Positions 1 through 6,090 of a DNA stretch of 6,673 nucleotides are shown here, piece by piece. Every line of letters begins with the position of its first letter. Position 1 is the stretch's first letter. This stretch comes from Oligoflexia bacterium (GTDB lineage Bacteria; Bdellovibrionota; UBA1018; CAIMNF01), in contig CAIOKW010000283.1 in assembly GCA_903858975.1 (NCBI GenBank), positions 1 through 6,673 on the forward strand, in the 5' to 3' direction. Made by a program: the position numbers and the translations under genes. The notes beneath the pieces were generated by a model. It worked only from the letters and a program-made list of their open reading frames with translations, had not been told where the DNA came from and did no database searches.

Positions 1-812
1 AGTCCACTGAGATACCCGCCTGGGAACTTGGGATCTGAATAAAAGAATGCGTTTAGCTCCCCTTCTACCTTGGCACGCTTTTGAAGGTTACTGGGCACAG
101 TCTTCGGGTAAATCTTATCTAAAAGTCCCATCTGATAGGCAAGCAAATGATTACTGCTCCCCTGATTGCCCTGATGTTCTTTCAAGTTTTTCTCATAGAT
201 CTCGCGAAGCGCTGGGGCTGACTCTCGTAATTTTACATCAAAACTGGGATTCTTCTTCTTGCCTGCAGTCATCCCGGAAATAAAATGTGCGGTCTCATTC
301 AAAATCTCACTTTGTGCAGACATCTCGTCGCTATAACCCACTCCACCAATACCCGATGCACTTTCAATCTGACTATGGGCTCGCGGACAGACTCCATTTA
401 CCTTTGCTGCATTAAAAGCCTCGCACACCAGTCCTGCCGTAATGAAGAGCTCAGGCTTTCCCAAGGGTTTTCCCTTACTATCCATTTCGGTATAAAAAAG
501 TGACCCACCCTTATTCTTCTCTTGGTCTTTTTTATAAGTGTTTACTGCAAGGTCAATAGCAGATACCTCTGGGTGATCTTTCAACGCTGCTTGAAGAAGT
601 AAGGTAGAAGAACTCGCGTAGCAAATTCCAAGACCATCTTGATCCTGAACAGGGGAATGCTCTAAGGGCATTCCTGGTTGGTCTAATCGAACTTCTTCAC
701 CTGGACAATCTGGGAGCGCAGACGGCTCGACCGCAAAAGAGCACCGCCCCAAAAGGAGAAGTACCGTACCGAATAAAAATGCGTTTTTTGGGTTGAAGGA
801 TCGCCGAGGCAT
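1..812 (-). CDS. Secreted papain-like (C1-type) cysteine peptidase-like protein, 3' end cut by window edge
   Basis: Reading the minus strand from the ATG at 812-810 gives 270 open codons with no stop before the left edge, so the C-terminus is missing. Residues 1-27 form a signal peptide: basic start (MPRR), hydrophobic core AFLFGTVLLLLG, likely cleavage after SFA, so the product is exported. Mature residues 58-65 read QDGLGICY. This has exactly the papain spacing from the oxyanion-hole Gln (Q58) to the nucleophile Cys (C64), with Tyr in place of the usual Trp after Cys. Further on, GGSLFY and then AFNAAKVNGVCPR resemble the GG...A...GvcpE stretch after the active site in C1 peptidases. The catalytic His and Asn are expected beyond the edge, so activity cannot be judged. 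The start is supported by the signal peptide and a weak AAGGG 4 bases upstream. It lies 51 bp downstream of the amidotransferase gene on the same strand and may be co-transcribed. The family call is from motif spacing only. Confidence 0.65.
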   Translation of the reverse strand, partial: MPRRSFNPKNAFLFGTVLLLLGRCSFAVEPSALPDCPGEEVRLDQPGMPLEHSPVQDQDGLGICYASSSTLLLQAALKDHPEVSAIDLAVNTYKKDQEKNKGGSLFYTEMDSKGKPLGKPELFITAGLVCEAFNAAKVNGVCPRAHSQIESASGIGGVGYSDEMSAQSEILNETAHFISGMTAGKKKNPSFDVKLRESAPALREIYEKNLKEHQGNQGSSNHLLAYQMGLLDKIYPKTVPSNLQKRAKVEGELNAFFYSDPKFPGGYLSG

Positions 813-863
813 ACCCTTATAATTATGGCTTAAAAGTGTATAAATTAAAGCTTTATCTCGGTG

Positions 864-1613
864 CTATCGACCGGATCCGAGCCGAGTTCGTGGTTTTTTT
901 GATCCTGAAATCTGCAGAAAGTTCTGAAACACTTGCCGACTGAGCTCCATCGACCTCGGCAAATATTGCCGAGTATCTTCCTCAATCAATTCAGGCACAA
1001 AACGACCTAGGGAGTCTTGAAAGATCTTTTGATTCTCTGGCATGTGTAACCAGTGTTGTATCGTAGGATCATCGATTTCAAGATGAAACTGAAGTCCATA
1101 AACATTACTTCCGTACCGAAACGCCTGCCCTGAGCAAGGCTCTGAAAAGGCGAGGTGCTCGGCAGACTTTGGAATATCAAAAGTATCTCCATGAGATTGA
1201 AACATCAGTTCGCTTGATTTGAAGTCACTAAAAAGGGGGTCAGCCCTACCCGACTCAGTCAAATGAACTGGAACCCAACCCATTTCACGTTCCCGATGCT
1301 TCCGAACCTCTGCGCCCAGAACATGAGCCAGAATCTGCGAACCTAAGCAGATTCCAAAAATAGGCATATTTCTTTTTAATGCTTCTTCAATGAGTTTCAT
1401 TTCAACCTTGAGGTGCTGATAAATGTGAGACTCATAGACGCCCATATAGCCCCCCATCAAAATCAAACCCTCATAATTCTCGAGAGAAGGAGTTGCCTCC
1501 GGGGTTCGCTCAAAATTGACATAGCGTATTCGGATCCCTTCTCGTTTGAGAACGGGATCCAGGGTACCCAAGGCTTCAAATGACTCGTGCTGAATCAGGA
1601 GGACGCGCTTCAC
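864..1613 (-). CDS. Class I glutamine amidotransferase (stand-alone, GMP synthase-type GATase domain)
   Basis: A 249-residue cytoplasmic protein, the usual length for stand-alone type 1 glutamine amidotransferases. These enzymes hydrolyse glutamine to release ammonia for a partner, or act on related gamma-glutamyl substrates. The triad is complete: nucleophile C89 in GICLGSQ, with H177 and E179 in QFHLE. Other family marks are the oxyanion-loop GGYMGVYE at 54-61, the MGW at 111-113 and SHGDTFDIP at 140-148, which is typical of the subfamily often annotated as a GMP synthase glutamine amidotransferase domain. The synthetase half of GuaA is absent, so it is not a full GMP synthase and its acceptor is unknown. 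The first codon is GTG (1613-1611) and no well-placed Shine-Dalgarno is visible. It is kept because the domain begins right at MKRVLLIQHE and no nearby ATG fits. It is transcribed divergently from the polyketide synthase. A short tail rich in Lys and Arg ends the protein. Confidence 0.9.
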   Translation of the reverse strand: MKRVLLIQHESFEALGTLDPVLKREGIRIRYVNFERTPEATPSLENYEGLILMGGYMGVYESHIYQHLKVEMKLIEEALKRNMPIFGICLGSQILAHVLGAEVRKHREREMGWVPVHLTESGRADPLFSDFKSSELMFQSHGDTFDIPKSAEHLAFSEPCSGQAFRYGSNVYGLQFHLEIDDPTIQHWLHMPENQKIFQDSLGRFVPELIEEDTRQYLPRSMELSRQVFQNFLQISGSKKPRTRLGSGR

Positions 1614-1625
1614 CTTTTTAATGAT

Positions 1626-1640
1626 AACTCAAAGTGAGTT
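1626..1640. repeat. 15-bp palindrome in the divergent intergenic region (possible operator or 5'UTR hairpin)
   Basis: AACTCA-aag-TGAGTT is a perfect 6-bp inverted repeat with a 3-bp spacer. It lies 12 bp upstream of the GTG start of the glutamine amidotransferase and about 110 bp upstream of the polyketide synthase. It could be a regulator binding site, or in the minus-strand transcript a small hairpin next to the ribosome entry region. A repeat this short can also occur by chance. Confidence 0.4.
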
Positions 1641-1693
1641 GGATTGCGACGAAGCCGAACCTAATAACCGAAAGTATAGGAAATCATAATCAA

Positions 1694-1722
1694 TTCTCAT
1701 TGGCGATGTTCTGTGCTAAACT
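1694..1722 (+). promoter_or_regulatory. Candidate sigma-70-type promoter for the polyketide synthase operon
   Basis: TTCTCA (1694-1699) and TAAACT (1717-1722) match 4 of 6 positions each of the -35 and -10 consensus and are separated by exactly 17 bp. A TG two bases before the -10 hexamer gives an extended -10 (TGC-TAAACT). It sits 28 bp before the PKS start codon, which leaves room for a short leader with the ribosome binding site. The prediction is by eye, from a short AT-rich region. Confidence 0.4.
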
Positions 1723-1739
1723 GCCCAAGCATTTACGCT

Positions 1740-1744
1740 AGGAG
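1740..1744 (+). promoter_or_regulatory. Shine-Dalgarno for the type III polyketide synthase
   Basis: AGGAG lies 6 bases before the ATG at 1751. It is a near-ideal ribosome binding site and fixes that ATG as the start. Confidence 0.75.
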
Positions 1745-1750
1745 TCCTTC

Positions 1751-2842
1751 ATGAGTTCACATGTAGCCATCAGTAACTTCCAAATCCTTAGGCCCACTTT
1801 TGAGATGGAACAAGGGGCTTCGATTGAATTTCTTGCCAAGGCCCATGTGACCGCTGCAGAGAAACAAGGCGAAGCAGAACTCACCGAAGCGAGACTTCAG
1901 ATGTTGCTACGTCGCTTCGGGGTAAAGCCAGAACAAATCAGCAAACGCGGACTCGAGTCTTATGAAATGTCATCTGAAGTGAAAAGCATCCTCGAGAGAA
2001 CGGTCTTCTTTGGGAAGAAAGCTTCGGAAACTCTCAAGCGATTCTACTCTGACTCAACTGTCGCTCCCGCCCATTTAATTCATGTGACCTGCACGGGCTA
2101 CACTTCTCCGAGTCCAGCCCAACATTTAGTGAACTTCAAAAACTGGCAAAATTCAACTAAAGTGACCCACGCTTACCATATGGGCTGCTACGCCTCGATT
2201 CCTGCCATTCGTATGGCAAGCGGTTTTGTAAAAAACGGAGATCCAGTGGTCGATCTTGTACATACTGAGTTGTGTAGCCTCCATTTGAACCCTGCGATTC
2301 ACTCTCCTGAACAACTTGTCGTTCAAACGCTATTTGCTGATGGCTACATTCGTTACTCAGCCCTACCTTCTGAATCGGTCACGGAGGGATACAAAGTCTT
2401 AGGCATCTTGGAGCACATTCTTCCCAATTCAGAAGAAGACATGACCTGGATCACTGCGGACTGGGGAATGCACATGACTCTTTCAAGAGAAGTCCCTAAA
2501 AAAATCGGCGGAGCTCTCAAGGGCTTCGTTCAATCACTCGCCCAATCCGTTGATGCAGATCTCAGTGACCTGATTAAAAATGCAATCTTTGCCATTCATC
2601 CCGGTGGACCGAAGATTATTGATTCAGTACAAGAAACCCTAGAGCTCGAGGAGTGGCAAGTCGCTGAAAGTAAAAAAATTCTATTTCAATACGGAAATAT
2701 GTCCTCTGCTACCCTTCCCCACGTTTGGTCAGAAATCTTAAAAACGGCAAAACATGGCCAAAAAATAGTCAGCATGGCTTTTGGTCCCGGACTCACGCTC
2801 TTTGGAATTGTATTTGAAGTCATTCAGGAGCAGCGTAAATGA
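1751..2842 (+). CDS. Type III polyketide synthase (chalcone/stilbene synthase superfamily)
   Basis: 363 residues, close to the family's usual 350-400. Type III PKSs are homodimeric thiolases that extend an acyl-CoA starter with malonyl-CoA and cyclise the chain without an acyl carrier protein. All three catalytic residues are present: C146 in MGCYAS, H283 in HPGGPKIID, and N316 in YGNMSSA. The C-terminal FGPG loop (344-347) is also present. The active-site loop GCYAS and the ADGYI segment (196-200, where plants usually have GDGAAA) differ from plant chalcone synthases and point to a bacterial lineage. Bacterial members often use fatty acyl starters to make alkylresorcinols, alkylpyrones or similar phenolic lipids, but the product cannot be read from the sequence. 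Translation starts behind a good AGGAG, and the stop overlaps the next start (ATGA). The partner is a UbiG-like methyltransferase, which supports an O-methylated phenolic lipid product. It heads the operon. Confidence 0.93.
   Translation: MSSHVAISNFQILRPTFEMEQGASIEFLAKAHVTAAEKQGEAELTEARLQMLLRRFGVKPEQISKRGLESYEMSSEVKSILERTVFFGKKASETLKRFYSDSTVAPAHLIHVTCTGYTSPSPAQHLVNFKNWQNSTKVTHAYHMGCYASIPAIRMASGFVKNGDPVVDLVHTELCSLHLNPAIHSPEQLVVQTLFADGYIRYSALPSESVTEGYKVLGILEHILPNSEEDMTWITADWGMHMTLSREVPKKIGGALKGFVQSLAQSVDADLSDLIKNAIFAIHPGGPKIIDSVQETLELEEWQVAESKKILFQYGNMSSATLPHVWSEILKTAKHGQKIVSMAFGPGLTLFGIVFEVIQEQRK
2825..2830 (+). promoter_or_regulatory. Shine-Dalgarno inside the PKS 3' end for the downstream methyltransferase
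   Basis: CAGGAG ends 8 bases before the ATG at 2839, within the last codons of the polyketide synthase. Together with the ATGA stop/start overlap it supports translational coupling of the two genes. Confidence 0.65.
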
Positions 2843-4008
2843 ACTCCTTAATCACCCTTCCACTCTTGATCCAGGGTCTCGCGATGTTGTTTGATGAGTT
2901 TTATTTTCACCGCAAGCGTGGTCTGCCCAAGTGGGAGCGTTTAGGTCACCCCATCGATACTCTCTCTGTGCTGGTGTGTTTCGGATACCTTGCGCTCTCA
3001 AGTGCTGAGACTTTGAATCCAGCGGTGTATATAGGACTGTCGATTTTTTCGTGTCTTCTGATTACGAAAGATGAGTTCGTTCACATTGAGAAGTGTACCG
3101 CTTCTGAATCTTGGCTTCATGCGATTCTTTTCATTCTTCACCCGGTCGTCTTATTTGTTTCCTTTAAAATTGCATATGACCCTTCCTTGAAGCCATTCTT
3201 CTATATCCAATTTGCTTTAGCGGGACTCATGTTCCTCTACCAAATCATCTATTGGAACTTGATCAAAAACGATGCTCCCATTGATAACTCGATTTATGAT
3301 TCTCTCGGGGACCGTTGGTATACGGCCTTTGATGATCCCGTAGCACTCCTTCGCCTTGAATCAAAAGTGAAAGTACCTTGGGTCATCGAAAGAATTGAGC
3401 AGCGAATGAAGTCTCCAGCCAATGTTAAAATATTGGATGTAGGCTGTGGAGCGGGCTTTTTATCCAATGCAATTGCTAAGAAGGGCTACTCAGTTACAGG
3501 CCTTGATCTTTCGGAAGAGAGTTTAAAAGTCGCACGCAAATACGATGAAACCGGAAGCGTTCAGTATATCGGTGCCAATGCCTATTCGCTTCCCTTCCCT
3601 GATGGCTCATTTGACGTGGTGACATGCATGGATTTTCTAGAACATGTGGATCAGCCTGAAATTGTCGTAAAGGAAGTCGCCCGAGTGCTTAAGCCGGGCG
3701 GACTTTTCTTTTTTCACACTTTTAATCGCAACTGGCTTGCATACCTCGTCGTGATCAAATTAGTCGAATGGCTAGTGAAAAACACCCCTAAACACATGCA
3801 CGTTCTTAGGCTTTTCATAAAGCCGGAGGAGGTGAAAGCCATGTGCACTGCCCACGGTTTGAACACCAAAGAAATGACAGGCATTAAGCCCATCTTTTCG
3901 ACAATACCGCTCAGCGCCGTATTGAGTGGCACCCTTCCTGAGACCTTCGCTTTTGAACTCACCCCCTCTTTAAAACTATCTTTTATGGGCTACGCTGATA
4001 AAATCTGA
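2839..4008 (+). CDS. Fusion of an N-terminal four-helix membrane domain to a UbiG-like SAM-dependent O-methyltransferase
   Basis: 389 residues in two parts. Residues 1-140 hold about four hydrophobic segments (roughly 3-18, 41-56, 60-76, 92-112, and perhaps 120-139). Acidic/His clusters lie between them: D19-E20...H24, H37...D40, D78-E79..H82.E84, H94 and H101. I cannot name this domain. Residues 150-389 form a class I methyltransferase: motif I ILDVGCGAG (198-206), acidic D223 ending strand 2, and FDVVTCMDFLEHV (258-270). The post-domain FNRNWLAYLVV...FIKPEE (295-331) is characteristic of UbiG, the O-methyltransferase that acts on polyprenylated catechols. The DRWY segment near 158-161 corresponds to UbiG's conserved WW region. 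The likely role is O-methylation of a hydrophobic phenol at the inner membrane, with the upstream PKS product as the obvious substrate. It overlaps the PKS by 4 bp. Stand-alone UbiG is about 240 residues and has no such N-terminal domain. Confidence 0.85.
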   Translation: MNSLITLPLLIQGLAMLFDEFYFHRKRGLPKWERLGHPIDTLSVLVCFGYLALSSAETLNPAVYIGLSIFSCLLITKDEFVHIEKCTASESWLHAILFILHPVVLFVSFKIAYDPSLKPFFYIQFALAGLMFLYQIIYWNLIKNDAPIDNSIYDSLGDRWYTAFDDPVALLRLESKVKVPWVIERIEQRMKSPANVKILDVGCGAGFLSNAIAKKGYSVTGLDLSEESLKVARKYDETGSVQYIGANAYSLPFPDGSFDVVTCMDFLEHVDQPEIVVKEVARVLKPGGLFFFHTFNRNWLAYLVVIKLVEWLVKNTPKHMHVLRLFIKPEEVKAMCTAHGLNTKEMTGIKPIFSTIPLSAVLSGTLPETFAFELTPSLKLSFMGYADKI

Positions 4009-4012
4009 AGGT

Positions 4013-4996
4013 ATGGGAGCCACCTGGATTGCCAAGCCAATTGCAGCGTTAAATCAAAGTGAAATTAAACTTTGGAAAAGGCTCTCCCATCACAACACTC
4101 CTGTCAGTCAAACCTTGGCCTGGGGGAAATCTATCGACTCGATTCACGGGAAAAGTATTCTTGTTTTTTCACCTGAGAGAAATATCTCGGGGCTATTTAT
4201 GATTGAAGGAAGCCGTGCTGAGTGTGTCAACGGTCCAGTCTTAGACTGGACATCCATACAGGATGCCAGCAGTTTAAATGAACAAGTAAGCCTAGTCGTT
4301 TATGCTCTTCATCAAAGTCATCCTCAAACCACAGAGGTTTTATTAAGGCCAAGACTCCTGGAATCGCAATTCAAGTTCTTAGAACAGCATCTCGCCTTCC
4401 CGATAGAACAGTGTGATCAAGCCCAAACCATGACTCTCGCTTTAAAAGGGGATGAACAAAGCCTCTTCCTTTCGCTTCCCGCGAAAATAAGACACGAAAT
4501 TAAGAGAGCCGAAAACTCCAACATTGAGTACTCTGTTCGAGATGCCAGAGAGAACCTTGAGAATTTTTGGTCCCGTACCGTCGAATTCTATCAATCAAAA
4601 TCACTTTTCATCCCTCCCCATGAATGGATCAAGTCCCTAATTACCAATTCAGTGGATCCTATTTCTAGCTCAATCATCACCGTAAGACATCAGCCCAGTC
4701 AGAGCGTTTCTGAAATCATGATCCTTCACCTCCATGGGATCAGCTTCTATTTCTACGCCTATGAAATGAGAACTGAATCCTGTCCCAACATTAGCTTAAA
4801 CACCTATGCACAATGGCAGGCCCTTTGCCTTTCTCAAACCAAAGGCTCTCACACCTATGATCTTAATGGATTGCTCCACCCATCCCAAAAATCAGAAGAC
4901 GATCACCACTACCGTGGGGTAGACTTTTATAAACGGAAATTTAAGGGACAAGAGTTAAACTATTTCTCACCTCTCATCCAGTTTGGAGCCACATGA
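4013..4996 (+). CDS. FemAB/GNAT-fold acyl- or aminoacyltransferase
   Basis: 327 residues with no signal peptide or clear membrane segment, so probably cytoplasmic. The pattern is that of FemAB-like or BioF2-like double-GNAT proteins. There is a divergent N-terminal half; then LPAKIRHEIKRAENSNIEY (155-173), the basic helix and strand typical at the domain junction; then EIMILHLHGISFYFYAY (234-250); a long helix with NTYAQWQAL (263-271); YDLNGL (282-287); and the terminal VDFYKRKFKGQELNYFSP (303-320), matching the family's FK..F.G ending. Known members transfer amino acids from tRNA to peptidoglycan precursors, or acyl groups to amines. The substrate here is unknown. It starts 4 bp after the methyltransferase stop, with GAAGG nearly touching the ATG. 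The next in-frame ATG (codon 63) would cut the N-terminal domain. Its stop overlaps the rhodanese start by 4 bp. Its place in a PKS operon suggests it modifies the product or an envelope target, but this is inference. Confidence 0.7.
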   Translation: MGATWIAKPIAALNQSEIKLWKRLSHHNTPVSQTLAWGKSIDSIHGKSILVFSPERNISGLFMIEGSRAECVNGPVLDWTSIQDASSLNEQVSLVVYALHQSHPQTTEVLLRPRLLESQFKFLEQHLAFPIEQCDQAQTMTLALKGDEQSLFLSLPAKIRHEIKRAENSNIEYSVRDARENLENFWSRTVEFYQSKSLFIPPHEWIKSLITNSVDPISSSIITVRHQPSQSVSEIMILHLHGISFYFYAYEMRTESCPNISLNTYAQWQALCLSQTKGSHTYDLNGLLHPSQKSEDDHHYRGVDFYKRKFKGQELNYFSPLIQFGAT

Positions 4997-5328
4997 ATCC
5001 TTGGGTACTCGTAATCGGAATTGCAGCATTTATCGGATATCGCTTCATCAGAAGCCAACAAGTAAAGAATGCCCTTCCCGGACTCATTGCCCAAGGGGGC
5101 ATGATTGTTGATGTTCGATCAGCAGCAGAGTTTGCCTCAGCATCTAATCCCAAATCACTGAACATTCCATTGGACCAACTCCCCCAAAGGATTTCGGAAC
5201 TCCCCAAAGATAAACCCATCATCCTTTGTTGTGCGAGTGGGGCTCGAAGCGGTATGGCCCTTGGTATTCTGAAAGCCAAAGGATTTCAAACGGTTCTCAA
5301 TGCTGGCGCTTGGACCAATACCCTCTAG
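4993..5328 (+). CDS. Membrane-anchored single-domain rhodanese (sulfurtransferase-like)
   Basis: 111 residues. Residues 3-16 are a single hydrophobic helix (PWVLVIGIAAFIGY) followed by RFIRSQQVK. By the positive-inside rule this puts the rhodanese domain in the cytoplasm, tethered to the inner membrane. The domain has the usual IVDVRSAAEF (38-47), NIPLDQL (57-63) and the active-site loop CCASGARSG (79-87). C80 is the nucleophile that carries persulfide, and R85 closes the six-residue loop (CASGAR). NAGAW near the end is the typical C-terminal motif. Such proteins move sulfur or act as thiol or redox helpers; the partner is unknown. The ATG overlaps the stop of the FemAB-like gene (ATGA), with GGAG 4 bases before it, so it is translated from the same operon. 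The protein is intact and of normal length for this class. Confidence 0.9.
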   Translation: MNPWVLVIGIAAFIGYRFIRSQQVKNALPGLIAQGGMIVDVRSAAEFASASNPKSLNIPLDQLPQRISELPKDKPIILCCASGARSGMALGILKAKGFQTVLNAGAWTNTL

Positions 5329-5371
5329 AAACCCACATTCAAAACTCGCTTGCCATTTGGGTGCTCTTTCT

Positions 5372-5376
5372 GGAAA
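5372..5376 (+). promoter_or_regulatory. Weak Shine-Dalgarno that favours the ATG start of the START-domain gene
   Basis: GGAAA ends 9 bases before the ATG at 5386. No comparable site precedes the in-frame TTG at 5350, so the downstream ATG is preferred. Confidence 0.4.
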
Positions 5377-5385
5377 CATGCCCCC

Positions 5386-6042
5386 ATGCGTTTCATTTCA
5401 CTGCTTTTCGTATTGTCTACCGTCCCCGCTCACGCTAGCCCCTCTACCGAATGGGTGAAAATAAGTACCGAGGATGGAGTGACCACCTATAAGCGAGAAA
5501 TTCCGAACTCTCCGGTTGTGGCATTCAAAGGTGAAGCGATCGTTGAAGACTCCCTTGCAAAAATAGCAGGCGTCCTAGATGAAGTAGCTCGCGAAAAAGA
5601 GTGGATGGCCGACTTGGCGGAAAGTTATAACATCGAAATTAAAACTGAGTCCGATCGTTGGGAATACAATCGTACCTCTACCCCTTGGCCCCTTCACGAC
5701 CGAGACTTTGTAATTCATACGATCATCAGCTTTGCTAAAATTCCCGTACCCACACTCACGATTCAAATGAATTCGGCTTTGCACGATCAAAAACCAGTCG
5801 TACCTGGCGTGGTTCGAGGTGAATTAATGGATAGCAACTTCACCATGAAATATGTGGCCCCCAATAAAACACTTTTTTCGTGCGAAATTCTCGCAGACCC
5901 TAAAGGGGTAATCCCTAAATGGGTGGTAAACTTATTTCAAAAATCATGGCCCCACGACACCATTACAGGGCTTAGAAAACAGCTACAAAAAAAAGATATT
6001 CGTGAAAACGAAACGGTCAATAAACTCCTGAAAGAAATTTAA
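5386..6042 (+). CDS. Secreted START-domain lipid-binding protein
   Basis: 218 residues from the ATG at 5386. The frame is open back to a TTG at 5350, but the ATG gives a clean signal peptide (MRFISLLFVLSTVPAHA, cleavage before SPS), while the longer form puts Cys, Trp and His ahead of it. The mature protein carries START (StAR-related lipid transfer) family marks: WVKISTEDGVTTYKRE (23-38), the helix with EVAREKEWM (66-74), YNRTSTPWPLHDRDFV (94-109), and the C-terminal ADPKGVIPKWVVNLFQK (170-186), which leads into the long closing helix. START domains form a hydrophobic pocket for one lipid or sterol-like molecule. Exported to the periplasm, it could carry a phenolic lipid made by the PKS and methyltransferase, but the ligand is not known. 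It lies 57 bp after the rhodanese and is probably on the same transcript. The stop codon sits inside a terminator-like hairpin. Confidence 0.85.
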   Translation: MRFISLLFVLSTVPAHASPSTEWVKISTEDGVTTYKREIPNSPVVAFKGEAIVEDSLAKIAGVLDEVAREKEWMADLAESYNIEIKTESDRWEYNRTSTPWPLHDRDFVIHTIISFAKIPVPTLTIQMNSALHDQKPVVPGVVRGELMDSNFTMKYVAPNKTLFSCEILADPKGVIPKWVVNLFQKSWPHDTITGLRKQLQKKDIRENETVNKLLKEI

Positions 6043-6050
6043 ATCAGGAG
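6025..6050 (+). terminator. Terminator-like hairpin spanning the stop codon of the START-domain gene
   Basis: CTCCTGA (6025-6031) and TCAGGAG (6044-6050) are perfect 7-bp complements around a 12-base loop that holds the TAA stop at 6040-6042. A T-rich stretch (CTTTATCTTTT) begins 4 bases later. The stem is short and the T tract is offset and interrupted, so if it terminates the PKS operon it is probably a leaky terminator. Confidence 0.4.
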
Positions 6051-6090
6051 CCTGCTTTATCTTTTAATAATTTCCGGTTAAGGTAGAGGG

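Noticed and set aside
47..503. Two plus-strand open frames (47-283 and 285-503).
   Set aside because: They lie opposite the 270-codon minus-strand reading frame, which has a signal peptide and papain-like motif; their translations show no domain-like pattern and no ribosome binding site.
1007..1192. Minus-strand 61-codon open frame inside the amidotransferase gene.
   Set aside because: It is out of frame with a gene that has a full catalytic triad; no independent signal.
3714..3962. Minus-strand open frame of 82 codons.
   Set aside because: It lies entirely opposite the UbiG-like methyltransferase domain, whose family motifs are clear in the plus frame.
5331..5362. Inverted repeat ACCCA/TGGGT after the rhodanese gene, considered as a terminator.
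   Set aside because: The stem is only 5 bp with a loop of 22 bases, and a T tract does not follow directly.
4974..5379. Two minus-strand open frames opposite the rhodanese gene.
   Set aside because: The plus-strand frame has a complete rhodanese active site and operon-type overlap; the minus frames have no recognisable features.
5226..5438. Plus-strand open frame of 70 codons bridging the rhodanese and START genes.
   Set aside because: It overlaps both real genes out of frame and has no family signature.
6045..6054. CAGG-AG-CCTG as a terminator stem.
   Set aside because: A 2-base loop is too small to form; the longer pairing with 6025-6031 is more plausible.
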